Positions 8,236 to 16,081 of a stretch of 29,704 bases of DNA are shown here, piece by piece (the first letter of the stretch is position 1; every line of letters starts with the position of its first letter). Location of the stretch: contig CAYSPU010000038.1 in NCBI GenBank assembly GCA_964432995.1, positions 1 through 29,704 on the forward strand, in the 5' to 3' direction. Source of the stretch: CAYSPU01 sp964432995. Its GTDB lineage: Bacteria; Verrucomicrobiota; Verrucomicrobiia; Limisphaerales; JAHDYP01. The position numbers were made by a program, and so were the translations under genes. A model generated the notes under the pieces. That model worked only from the letters and a program-made list of their open reading frames with translations, had not been told where the DNA came from and made no database searches.

Positions 8236-8982
8236 ATGGACACTCCCCAAACCTTGGCCGGCCGGATCGCGATCGTCACCGGAGGCTCGCGAGGAATCGG
8301 CCGCGCTGTCGTCGAGCGCTTCGCCGCCCTCGGGGCGCGGGTCTACTTCACCTACCAGCAGCGCGAGGATCTGGCCCGCGAAGTCGCCGCTTGCGGCGCG
8401 GAACCGCTGCGGTGTTCGCAGACCGACGGGGCGGCCATCGACGCGGCCCTGGCGAAAGTCCAGGCCGAGGCGGGGCGGTTGGACATTCTGGTGAACAACG
8501 CCGGGATCACCTGTGACCAGTTCCTCATGTTGATGCCCGAGGCCGACTGGCAGAAGGTCCTGGACGTGAACCTGAATGGCGCCTTTCGCTGGTGCAAAGG
8601 GGCGACGCGCCCGATGCTCCTCCAGCGCCAGGGCGTGATCATCAACATCGCGTCGGTCAGCGGCTTGGTCGGCGTGGCTGGCCAAACCAACTACTCCGCC
8701 TCCAAGGGGGCCCTCATCGCTTTCTCCCGCTCGCTGGCTGCCGAACTCGGCGCCAAAGGGATCCGCGTCAACACCGTCGTTCCGGGCTTCATCGAAACCG
8801 ACATGACCGCCAAGCTGCCGCGAGCGATCAAAGAGCGCAACCTCGAGCGAATCCTCACGAAACGATTCGGCAAGCCAGCGGAAGTCGCCGCCGTGGTCGC
8901 CTTCCTCGCTTCCGAGGAAGCCTCCTACATTGTGGGGCAGACGATCGTGGTCGATGGCGGCCTGACCGCCAGCGCCAGCTAA
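8236..8982 (+). CDS. fabG: 3-oxoacyl-ACP reductase (FabG-like SDR)
   Basis: A 248-residue short-chain dehydrogenase of classic FabG length. Visible motifs are the NADP-binding TGGSRGIG (15-22), NNAG (87-90), the catalytic set S140, Y153 and K157 (YSASK), and a PGFIETDM segment after the active site. The C-terminus IVGQTIVVDGGL is typical of the family. It should reduce the beta-keto group left after each KS condensation to a beta-hydroxyacyl-ACP. It sits three bases after the thioesterase and 16 before fabD. It may be a paralogue dedicated to this locus rather than the housekeeping copy, because accA/fabH/fabZ-type neighbours are absent. Confidence 0.9.
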   Translation: MDTPQTLAGRIAIVTGGSRGIGRAVVERFAALGARVYFTYQQREDLAREVAACGAEPLRCSQTDGAAIDAALAKVQAEAGRLDILVNNAGITCDQFLMLMPEADWQKVLDVNLNGAFRWCKGATRPMLLQRQGVIINIASVSGLVGVAGQTNYSASKGALIAFSRSLAAELGAKGIRVNTVVPGFIETDMTAKLPRAIKERNLERILTKRFGKPAEVAAVVAFLASEEASYIVGQTIVVDGGLTASAS

Positions 8983-8998
8983 CTACCGAGAGTGCCGC

Positions 8999-9931
8999 AT
9001 GAAGGTGTTTCTCTTTCCTGGCCAGGGTTCGCAGGAGGTCGGCATGGGGGCCGACCTCCTATCGACGGACTCGCTCTTTCGGGGGCTGCTGGCCCAGGCG
9101 AGCGAAGCGGTGGGGGCCGACCTCGAGCGGATCTGCCGGCGCGGACCGGAGACCGAACTCCGGCGGTCGCGGAATGTCCAGCCGCTGATGATCTGTGTGT
9201 CGCTGGGCTACGCCTATCGGTTGGTGGAGGCGAGAGTGAACCCGGACGTGGTCGCCGGGCATTCGCTGGGCGAGGTGAGCGCGTTGGCCCTGGCCGGAGT
9301 GCTCAGCGCCGAAGAGGCGGTTCAGGTGGCCGTGTGCCGCGGCGAGGTGATGGAGGAGGCTGCGAGCTGCGTTGCCGGCGGCATGGTGGCGGTGAATGTG
9401 CAGGATCGGGAGGCGTTCCTCGATCTGGTGCAGGGATTGGCCGGCGTGGTGGTGGCCAACGACAATTCGCCGGAGCAATTGGTCCTTTCCGGAGAACGCG
9501 ACGCGCTCGAGGAAGCGGTCGACCGCGTGGTGGTGGCCCGACTGGGCACATGCCGGAAACTGGCGGTGGCGGGTCCCTGGCACACGCCGTATCTGGCGGC
9601 GGCGCGGGACGCCTTTGCCGCGCGCATCGAGGAGATACCCTTTCGCGAAGCCACCGTGCCGTGGATCTCGAACGTAACCGGCCAGGCGGAGCGTGATCCC
9701 GAGGCGATCCGGAGCTTGCTGGTTCGGGCCCTGGCGGAGCCCGTGCGCTGGCGCGCTTGTATGGAGACCATCGGCCAGCAGCCGATCCGTGCGCTCCTGG
9801 AGATCGGCCCCGGCCGGGTGCTGTCGGGCCTGGCGCGCGCCAATGGCTTCGGACTCGAAACTGCCATCCATCACGTGAACAACCTCCGCGGCGTCGAGGC
9901 CGCCGTGCGGGATCTGGCGGGCTCGGGTTGA
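8999..9931 (+). CDS. fabD: Malonyl-CoA:ACP transacylase
   Basis: A 310-residue acyltransferase matching FabD in length and motifs: FPGQGSQ (6-12), the nucleophile S89 in GHSLGEVSA, the carboxylate-binding R114 (VCRGEVM), and the catalytic H195 in GPWHTPYL. R114 predicts malonyl rather than neutral acyl specificity. It would load malonate onto the operon's ACP to feed the ketosynthases. It closes the apparent operon: all genes from position 5 to 9931 lie on one strand with overlaps or short spacers, and a 350-base non-coding stretch follows. Confidence 0.93.
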   Translation: MKVFLFPGQGSQEVGMGADLLSTDSLFRGLLAQASEAVGADLERICRRGPETELRRSRNVQPLMICVSLGYAYRLVEARVNPDVVAGHSLGEVSALALAGVLSAEEAVQVAVCRGEVMEEAASCVAGGMVAVNVQDREAFLDLVQGLAGVVVANDNSPEQLVLSGERDALEEAVDRVVVARLGTCRKLAVAGPWHTPYLAAARDAFAARIEEIPFREATVPWISNVTGQAERDPEAIRSLLVRALAEPVRWRACMETIGQQPIRALLEIGPGRVLSGLARANGFGLETAIHHVNNLRGVEAAVRDLAGSG

Positions 9932-10281
9932 CCATGCGGCAGCGGAAAGACGCGGAGGCGAGTTTGGAGGGCCGGCCTGCCGACCTGTGGCCTGCCGGAG
10001 CCGCAGTGCGCCAGCCGACCTTCCGAGGCGCCGATGTGCCGATCTGCCGATCTGCCGATCTGCCGCCCGACGCGGGGATTGCAGCGCGCCAGGACGATGA
10101 AGCCTGGCTGCCGGGGCTGCCCCGAGGCACGACAGCCGGCGACACCGACTTCTCCTTTCGTCCCTGGGGCGACTCTCAGCCTCGGAGACACATGCCGGCT
10201 GGAAAGGCGGCGCTACGCAGTTCATGGGGGCATTCGAGATTTTCTACTTTCCGGCGGTCGCCCGCCCCTTAGTATCGCGCC
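9932..10281. other. Intergenic region without a convincing gene
   Basis: No reading frame here looks like a protein. It contains a short octamer repeat near 10031. It must hold the terminator of the upstream operon and the promoter of the downstream fusion gene, but I see neither a clear hairpin with a T-tract nor a clear -35/-10 pair. Confidence 0.5.
10031..10062. repeat. Octamer tandem repeat (CCGATCTG)
   Basis: Four adjacent 8-base units; the first (CCGATGTG) differs at one base and the other three are identical. It lies in the intergenic space between fabD and the acyltransferase-aminotransferase fusion gene, so slippage would change spacing but no protein. Confidence 0.8.
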
Positions 10282-12099
10282 ATGTCGCAAGTCCCGGTAG
10301 CGTCCGAACCCGTGCGAACGAGTCCCTTGGGGCATGATACATCGGCCTTGCCCGATCCCGAGCCGCTTGGTTCCGCGACGGGTTGCAACCGGAGGCGCTC
10401 CCTGGTGTTCCGGATGGCGACGCCGGAGGAACGTCCGGCGCTCTATGCCCTGCGGCACGAGGTGTATGCCCGGGAGTTGGGGCAGTACCCTGTCAACCCC
10501 GAAGGGCGTCTGACGGACGCCCTGGACGCCTTCAACATCTACATCGTCGCGATGGCTGGCGAGCGGATCGCCGGCTTCGTCTCGGTGACGCCACCGGGCC
10601 ACGGACGGTATTCGATCGACAAGTACTTTCGGCGGGAGGAACTGCCGTTCCCGGCGGACGACCATCTTTTCGAGATTCGGCTGCTAACGGTGCCGCAGGA
10701 ATCCCGTCGGCGCTTGATCGCACTGGCGCTGATGTGGGCGGCGTTCCGGTACATCGAGTCCCAGGGGGGAACGCGCCTGGTGGCCATCGGGCGTGAGGAG
10801 ATCGTTCCCATCCATTTTCGGGTGGGTTTGAAGGACACGGGGCTGAGGACGCAGTCCGGCGCGGTGAAATACCGGCTCGTGCACGCCGAGATGCGGGATG
10901 TCCACAACGCGTTGTGGAGCATCCATCGCATGTTGCAGCGGATTGAGTCCGAGTCCGAGTGGGAGATTGGGACGCCTTTTTGGACGCCCGCACCGACCTA
11001 TCACGGCGGGGAGTTTTTCAAGGCGATCGGTGAGGAGTTTGACGATCTCGATCGCCGGCGGCAGATCATCAATGCGGACGTGTTGGACGCCTGGTATCCG
11101 CCGGCGCCGGGGGTGTTGGCCGCGCTGCGGGAGGACCTCGCGTGGCTGGCCCGCACTTCGCCGCCAACGAACTGCGAGGGATTGGTGCGCGTGATCGCAC
11201 GCGCCCGCGGCGTCAGCCCGGGGTGCATTCTGCCGGGAGGCGGATCATCGGACCTGATCTTCCGCGCGCTGCGGCAGTGGCTGGCGCCGACCTCGAGGGC
11301 GTTGATCCTGGATCCGAGCTACGGGGAATACCGCCACGTCCTGGAGAAGGTGATTGGCTGTTCGGTGGAGCGCTGGCCGTTGGACGCCGGACGCCGATAC
11401 CGGCCCGACCTCGAGGCGCTCTCCCGGCGGTTGCGGGAGGGCGGGGTGGACCTGGCGGTGATCGTGAATCCGAACAGCCCGACGGGACAGCACGTGCCGC
11501 GAGTTGAGATGGAGGCGTTCTTGAGCGAGGTGCCATCGGCGACTCGCGTGTGGGTGGACGAAACCTACGTGGACTACGTGGGGAGCGACCAGTCGGTGGA
11601 GGCGTTTGCGGCGCGTTCGCCGAACGTCATCGTCTGCAAGTCGATGTCCAAGGTTTACGCGTTGAGCGGGATGCGGGTGGCGTATCTGTGTGCCGGGCCG
11701 CATCTGCTCGAGCCGCTGGCTGCGGTCACGCCACCGTGGGTGGTCGGGTTGCCGGGGCAGTTGGCCGCGGTGCGGGCGCTCCAGGATCCGGCCTACTACC
11801 AGGCGCGCTGGCGCGAGACCCACACTCTGCGCGAGCAGTTGGCCGAGCGGCTGCGAGGGTTCGGATGGCAAGTCCTCTCGGGCGCGGCGAACCTGCTGCT
11901 GTGCCAGTTGCCGGCGGAGGGACCAGATGCCGCCACGCTCATCGCGCGATGCCAGGAACAAGGACTGTGGCTCCGAAGCACGGCGGGTATCAGCTCGTGC
12001 CTGGGCGACCGTTGCGTCCGCGTCGCGGTCAAGGACGCGGAAACCAACCAGCGGATGGCGGGGATCCTGTCGCGGGTCCTGGCGGGTGAGCGGTCCTGA
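10282..12099 (+). CDS. LuxI/GNAT-like acyltransferase fused to HisC-like aminotransferase
   Basis: A 605-residue two-domain protein. Residues about 40-215 look like the acyl-ACP-using GNAT branch (LuxI or N-acyl amino acid synthase): LRHEVYARELGQYP (58-71), a YIVA..GERIAGFVSVTPP strand pair (87-105), then EIRLLTVPQESRR (131-143). Residues about 240-605 are a fold-type I PLP aminotransferase closest to histidinol-phosphate aminotransferase: NPNSPTG (396-402), D426 in VWVDETYVDY, the PLP lysine K457 in SMSKVYALSGMR, and a late arginine in CVRVAVKD. Known relatives of the first domain transfer acyl chains from ACP to amino groups. The fusion suggests making an amine or amino acid and acylating it in one polypeptide, possibly with the chain from the upstream operon (inference). 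A plain HisC with a GNAT passenger is the alternative. Confidence 0.8.
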   Translation: MSQVPVASEPVRTSPLGHDTSALPDPEPLGSATGCNRRRSLVFRMATPEERPALYALRHEVYARELGQYPVNPEGRLTDALDAFNIYIVAMAGERIAGFVSVTPPGHGRYSIDKYFRREELPFPADDHLFEIRLLTVPQESRRRLIALALMWAAFRYIESQGGTRLVAIGREEIVPIHFRVGLKDTGLRTQSGAVKYRLVHAEMRDVHNALWSIHRMLQRIESESEWEIGTPFWTPAPTYHGGEFFKAIGEEFDDLDRRRQIINADVLDAWYPPAPGVLAALREDLAWLARTSPPTNCEGLVRVIARARGVSPGCILPGGGSSDLIFRALRQWLAPTSRALILDPSYGEYRHVLEKVIGCSVERWPLDAGRRYRPDLEALSRRLREGGVDLAVIVNPNSPTGQHVPRVEMEAFLSEVPSATRVWVDETYVDYVGSDQSVEAFAARSPNVIVCKSMSKVYALSGMRVAYLCAGPHLLEPLAAVTPPWVVGLPGQLAAVRALQDPAYYQARWRETHTLREQLAERLRGFGWQVLSGAANLLLCQLPAEGPDAATLIARCQEQGLWLRSTAGISSCLGDRCVRVAVKDAETNQRMAGILSRVLAGERS

Positions 12100-12446
12100 T
12101 CGAGGGCAATGCACCCGAGAGCATCCGCGCCATGCTGTGCGAAGCAGGTCTGTTCAACTGACTACTACCGGCGCATGGGCAAAAGGCCAGATGTCCCAAT
12201 TCAGGCCGTTGTGTCTCAGGATTACGGCGGTGTCGCTCCGGGTCCTGGCAATGAAATCCGTCGCTTCGTCGACTCTTGCGAAGGAGTTCACAACGGACTT
12301 GCCATCAACCACTAACACTGGTTGGTCGGAGATGATCGTGGTCTCGTCTAGATACCCAGCGAACATATCGAGGGGACCATGCCTGCAGGAGTCGTTCCAG
12401 GCTTTCTGCTTGTCAGGGGAGGGGAGTCTGGTACTAGAAGCGGCGC
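12100..12446. other. Intergenic region of lower GC content
   Basis: Between the fusion gene and purN. Apart from the minus-strand remnant at 12154-12366 nothing is recognisable. The change in base composition relative to both flanks suggests inserted DNA. Confidence 0.4.
12154..12366 (-). pseudogene. Possible gene remnant, unknown function
   Basis: A 70-residue minus-strand frame with balanced, protein-like composition (for example TIISDQPVLVVDGKSVVNSF). The same frame stays open and protein-like upstream of the ATG (KQKAWNDSCRHGPLD), with no ribosome-binding site before the ATG, so it may be the C-terminal end of a lost gene. Base composition is visibly less GC-rich than the neighbours, hinting at transfer. 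I do not recognise the family. Confidence 0.3.
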
Positions 12447-13079
12447 GTGCTTTCCGGCGCCAAATACCGGCTGGGTGTTCTTGGCTCAGGCAAGGGATCG
12501 AACATGGTCGCGATCGCCGAGGCCTGCGCCGCGGGCCGCCTGCCGGCCGAGATCAGTATTGTGCTCTCGGACGTTCCTGAGGCCGGCATCCTGGATCGCG
12601 CCCGGGAACTGGGTCTGCGAGGGCTCTACCTGCCGCCGGGGCGGTTCCGGACCAAGCTGGACGGAGAAGGGGAGCAAGCGTATGTGGACGCCCTGCGGGA
12701 AGCGCGGGTGGATCTGGTGCTCCTGGCGGGGTTCATGAGGATTCTGAAGTCGGGTCTGCTGCGGGCGTTTCCGCAGCGGGTGTTGAACATCCACCCGGCG
12801 TTGCTCCCGGCGTTTCCGGGCCTCGAAGCCTGGAAGCAGGCCTTCGACTACGGGGTGAAGGTTGCCGGTTGTACGGTGCACCTGGTGGATGAAGGGGTGG
12901 ACACGGGACCCATCCTCGTGCAGAAGACGGTGCCGGTGCTGGATACCGACACCCCCGCGACGCTCCACGCGCGCATCCAGCAGCAAGAGCGGATTGCCTA
13001 CACGGAAGCCGTCGAGGCCGTCCTGGCCGGGAGGATCCGCCTGGAGGGCCGTCGGGCCCTGGGAATGGCGGCGGCTTGA
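12447..13079 (+). CDS. purN: Phosphoribosylglycinamide formyltransferase
   Basis: A 210-residue enzyme of purine biosynthesis that transfers formyl from 10-formyl-tetrahydrofolate to glycinamide ribonucleotide. It shows the substrate-binding GSGKGSN loop (13-19), the catalytic N114 and H116 in NIHPALLPAF, and D152 in HLVDEGVDTGPI. The length matches PurN. The start is GTG with no strong ribosome-binding site; the family's first strand (YRLGVLGSG) begins seven residues later, so any start is close to this one. No other purine genes are adjacent; hisG follows after 132 bases. Confidence 0.93.
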   Translation: MLSGAKYRLGVLGSGKGSNMVAIAEACAAGRLPAEISIVLSDVPEAGILDRARELGLRGLYLPPGRFRTKLDGEGEQAYVDALREARVDLVLLAGFMRILKSGLLRAFPQRVLNIHPALLPAFPGLEAWKQAFDYGVKVAGCTVHLVDEGVDTGPILVQKTVPVLDTDTPATLHARIQQQERIAYTEAVEAVLAGRIRLEGRRALGMAAA

Positions 13080-13211
13080 GTTGCCGGCGCCAACGCCCGA
13101 AGTGCGGGTGGCCCCGGCGGCAGGAGAGAATACTCCGATACGGCGGTGCGGCGGGGGAGTCTGCCGCGAGACCGCGATGCGTGCGACGGGTTCGTTTGGA
13201 AGCAACATGGC

Positions 13212-14129
13212 ATGAAGAGAAAACAGAACAAGCCGGCCGCCGTGCCGGTGGCGAAGGCGAAGGTGTTGCGCCTCGGGTTGCCCAAGGGCAGCCTGCAGGA
13301 GGCAACCCTGGAGAAGATGGCCAAGGCGGGATACAACATCTCCGTCAGCAGCCGGTCCTACATCCCGTACGTCGACGATGAGGAACTCGAGATCCGGTTG
13401 ATCCGCGCCCAGGAGGTCAGTCGATACGTCGAACATGGATACCTGGATTGCGGGATCACCGGATACGATTGGATTCAGGAGAACGCGTCCGACGTGCACG
13501 AGGTGGGCGAATTCCTCTTCAGCAAGTCGACGCGCCAGCCGGCGCGCTGGGTGCTGGCCGTGCCGGAGAACTCGCCGGTGCGCGCCGTCCGGGATCTCGA
13601 AGGCAAACGCATCGCCACCGAAGTCGTCGAGCTCACCCGCCGGTATCTGCAACGGCACGGCGTTCATGCCGAAGTCGAGTTCTCCTGGGGAGCCACGGAG
13701 GTCAAGGCCCACGAGTTGGTCGACGCTATCGTGGAGTTGACCGAGACCGGGTCGTCGCTGCGGGCGAACAAGCTGCGGATCGTCGACACGCTGCTGGCGT
13801 CGACGCCGCGGTTGATCGCCCACCACGCCTCCTGGCGGGACCCGTGGAAGCGGCAGAAGATCGAGACGCTGGCGATGCTCCTCCGCGGGGCCTTGGAGGC
13901 GGAGGCCAAGGTGGGTCTGAAGATGAACATTGCGCGGCGGAACCTGGATCGGCTGCTGCGCAGCCTGCCTGCGTTGCGCAACCCGACCATTTCGCAGCTC
14001 GGCCAACCCGGATGGGTGGCCGTGGAAACGGTGATCGATGAACACGTCGTGCGGGAGATCATACCCCAACTGAAGGCTGCCGGGGCTGAAGGAATCATTG
14101 AATACCCGCTGAACAAAGTCGTATACTGA
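13212..14129 (+). CDS. hisG: ATP phosphoribosyltransferase, long form
   Basis: A 305-residue enzyme for the first step of histidine synthesis (ATP + PRPP to phosphoribosyl-ATP). The N-terminus has LGLPKGSLQE (about 22-31). The PRPP-binding region is ATEVVELTRRYL, followed by FSWGATEVKAHELVD. The C-terminal ~75 residues (LRNPTISQL, then GWVAVETV and GAEGIIEYPLNKVV) are the regulatory domain of the long form, so no HisZ is needed and histidine feedback is expected. I chose ATG 13212; an in-frame start 66 bases upstream adds an implausible Arg-rich leader. No other his genes are visible, although the upstream fusion gene contains a HisC-like domain. Confidence 0.93.
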   Translation: MKRKQNKPAAVPVAKAKVLRLGLPKGSLQEATLEKMAKAGYNISVSSRSYIPYVDDEELEIRLIRAQEVSRYVEHGYLDCGITGYDWIQENASDVHEVGEFLFSKSTRQPARWVLAVPENSPVRAVRDLEGKRIATEVVELTRRYLQRHGVHAEVEFSWGATEVKAHELVDAIVELTETGSSLRANKLRIVDTLLASTPRLIAHHASWRDPWKRQKIETLAMLLRGALEAEAKVGLKMNIARRNLDRLLRSLPALRNPTISQLGQPGWVAVETVIDEHVVREIIPQLKAAGAEGIIEYPLNKVVY

Positions 14130-14147
14130 CCGGCCAACGGAACACTT

Positions 14148-14249
14148 ATGGGATCATTGAAGAAGCGTCGGAAGGCGAAGATCAACAAGCACAAGCGCCG
14201 CAAGAAACTGCGCGCCAATCGGCACAAGAAGCGTACCTGGCAGAAGTAG
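14148..14249 (+). CDS. bS22/COX24-like small ribosome-associated protein
   Basis: A 33-residue, extremely basic protein: MGSLKKRRKAKINKHKRR at the start, then LRANRHKKRTW near the end. It matches the AURKAIP1/COX24 (bS22-like) pattern of tiny ribosomal proteins known from actinobacteria, Bacteroidota and mitochondria, and annotated in Verrucomicrobiota. It would bind rRNA in the small subunit (family knowledge). It starts 18 bases after the hisG stop. Gene finders with a size cut-off would skip it. Confidence 0.85.
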   Translation: MGSLKKRRKAKINKHKRRKKLRANRHKKRTWQK

Positions 14250-14289
14250 TCCTCTGCCGGGTCGGTCACGCATTTGTTCGTTTTCTGCG

Positions 14290-14319
14290 AACGCGGCTCC
14301 GCTCGCGCGGAGCCGCGTT
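14290..14319 (+). terminator. Strong hairpin after the bS22-like gene
   Basis: A perfect 13-base-pair stem (14290-14302 with 14307-14319) closed by a TCGC loop. It follows the bS22-like gene by 40 bases and would suit a terminator, but no T-tract follows. It ends seven bases before the ATG of the TPR gene, so it may instead sit in that gene's leader. Confidence 0.55.
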
Positions 14320-14326
14320 GCGTCCC

Positions 14327-16081
14327 ATGAACTTTCCCAGATGGATGGACGCCTCCCGCGCGGGATGGTGGGGATTGGCGGTCGGGGGGGTGCTGGCCCT
14401 GTCGTGGACCGGCTGCCGGTCGGCCGGCCCCGGCACCGCGGACCGCCCGGGCGACGCCGGCGGGCAGCAGGACGCGCCACCGGAGGCCCGCGATTGGAGC
14501 CCGGAGCAGATGGAGGAGCGCGCGCGGCGGCACGCCCATTTCGCCGCCGGAGTCCTCACCGAGCTCCAGAACGAACCGGCCGCCTCGCTCGACCACTTCG
14601 TGGCGGCAGCGGAGGCGGATCCGCTCAACGAAACCCTGATGCTCCAGGTGGCCGGCCGGCTGTTGCGGGCCCAGGCCGCTGAACGCGCCGAGGCCCTGCT
14701 CGCCAAGGCCGCTCGAAATCCCGACGCCCCCGCGAGCTACCTCTCCTGGCGGGCCCTCGCCCTGCAACAGCAGGGGAAGACCGACGAAGCCATCCAGGCC
14801 AACCGGGACGCGCTCCGGCGCAACCCCGCCTTGTTGATGGCGTGGCAACACCTGGTGGCCATCTACTCCGAGCGCCAGCAAACGGACGAGCTGTTCGCGC
14901 TGCTGACGGAGGCGGCCAGCCAGACCAGCCAGGACCCCAATTACCTCGTGACCATCGCGGATCTCCACCTCGCGGCGGCCCATCTGCACCCCACCCGGCT
15001 CGACTCCGTCAAACCTCGCTGCCGCGAGTTGCTGGATCGGGCCGCGGAACTGCCCCTGGACGATCCGGTCCTGGCGCACCGGTTGGCTGGAGCCTATCGC
15101 CAGATCGGCGAAATGCAGAGGGCCGAGGATATCTACCTCAAGATCCTCGAACGCAATCCGTCCGCGCCGCTCGTGCGCGAGAACCTCGTCGACATCTACC
15201 TCACCACGAGCAATCGGGAGGCGGCCGCTCGCCAGCTTCGATCGTTGATCGAGGCGGACCCGACCAACGAGCGTGCGACCTACCTCCTGGGGGCCTTGGC
15301 GTTTCAGGAGAACCGCCTCGAGGAGGCCGAGGATTACCTCGAGAAAGCTCTCCTGCTCCAGCCGTTGTTCGAGCCGGCTTATTACGATCTTGCCGGGGTG
15401 AAGCTCTCCCGGGACAAACCCGAGGAGGCGCTGGCGCTGCTCGACCGGGCGCGGGGCCGGTTTCCCCGCGCTTTCCTGCTCGAGTTCTATTCCGGGCTCG
15501 CCCATGCGCGCGCCAAGCGCTACGCCGAGGCGGTACGCCATTACACGGAGGCGGAGGCGCTGGCCGCGACCGGCGAGCGCTCCCGCTTGAACCACGTCTT
15601 CTACTTCCAGTACGGCGTCGCGTGCGAACGCAAAGGCGACTTCGCCGAAGCCGAACAGCACATGCGCAAGGCCATCGAACTCGCACCCACGTTCGCCGAA
15701 GCGCTGAACTACCTCGGGTATATGTGGGCCGACCGCGGAGAGAAGCTCGACGAGGCCCGCGCCCTGATCGAACGCGCGCTGGCCATCGAACCGGACAACG
15801 GGGCCTACCTCGACAGCATGGCCTGGGTTCTCTTCAAACAGGGGAAAGCCCCCGAAGCGCTCGAGTGGATGCTCAAGGCCATCCAGCACGTCGAAGAAGA
15901 GGAAGAGGACGCCACGCTCTACGATCACCTTGGCGACGTCTACCAGGCGCTGGGCGAAGCGGCCAAGGCCCGCGAGGCGTGGGAGCGATCCCTCGCCATC
16001 GAAAGCAGCGAGGCGGTGCGCAAGAAACTCGAATCGCCGGCCGCGCCCCCCGTGCGGGAACCTGGAGCGCCCGCTCAGTAA
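14327..16081 (+). CDS. TPR-repeat protein, probable lipoprotein
   Basis: A 584-residue protein with an N-terminal hydrophobic segment (about 13-25, WWGLAVGGVLALSW) ending in TGC, which suggests a lipoprotein signal, although the Trp at -3 is atypical for a lipobox. After a Gly/Pro-rich linker, the rest is alpha-helical with many tetratricopeptide repeats from about residue 65 to 565; clear units include YLLGALAFQENRLEEAEDYL and LNYLGYMWADRGEKLDEARA. TPR arrays serve as protein-protein scaffolds, here probably at the inner or outer membrane facing the periplasm. I chose ATG 14327 over the in-frame TTG 14318, which lies inside the preceding hairpin. The partner is unknown. It ends convergently with, and overlaps by seven bases, the lipoprotein gene on the other strand. 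Confidence 0.85.
   Translation: MNFPRWMDASRAGWWGLAVGGVLALSWTGCRSAGPGTADRPGDAGGQQDAPPEARDWSPEQMEERARRHAHFAAGVLTELQNEPAASLDHFVAAAEADPLNETLMLQVAGRLLRAQAAERAEALLAKAARNPDAPASYLSWRALALQQQGKTDEAIQANRDALRRNPALLMAWQHLVAIYSERQQTDELFALLTEAASQTSQDPNYLVTIADLHLAAAHLHPTRLDSVKPRCRELLDRAAELPLDDPVLAHRLAGAYRQIGEMQRAEDIYLKILERNPSAPLVRENLVDIYLTTSNREAAARQLRSLIEADPTNERATYLLGALAFQENRLEEAEDYLEKALLLQPLFEPAYYDLAGVKLSRDKPEEALALLDRARGRFPRAFLLEFYSGLAHARAKRYAEAVRHYTEAEALAATGERSRLNHVFYFQYGVACERKGDFAEAEQHMRKAIELAPTFAEALNYLGYMWADRGEKLDEARALIERALAIEPDNGAYLDSMAWVLFKQGKAPEALEWMLKAIQHVEEEEEDATLYDHLGDVYQALGEAAKAREAWERSLAIESSEAVRKKLESPAAPPVREPGAPAQ

Noticed and set aside
6544..8685. 713-codon minus-strand open frame
   Set aside because: Antisense to the ACP, GcvT-like, thioesterase and fabG genes, which all have clear family motifs; its own sequence is rich in Arg, His and Pro and matches nothing I recognise.
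5..9931. Naming the operon a ladderane, aryl-polyene or heterocyst-glycolipid cluster
   Set aside because: Some parts are shared with each, but the fused architecture, the GcvT-like gene and the absence of FabZ or desaturase-type genes do not match any of them well enough.
10282..12099. Calling the fusion gene hisC because hisG is nearby
   Set aside because: The acyltransferase domain and the intervening purN argue against a simple histidine operon; the aminotransferase substrate cannot be told from sequence alone.
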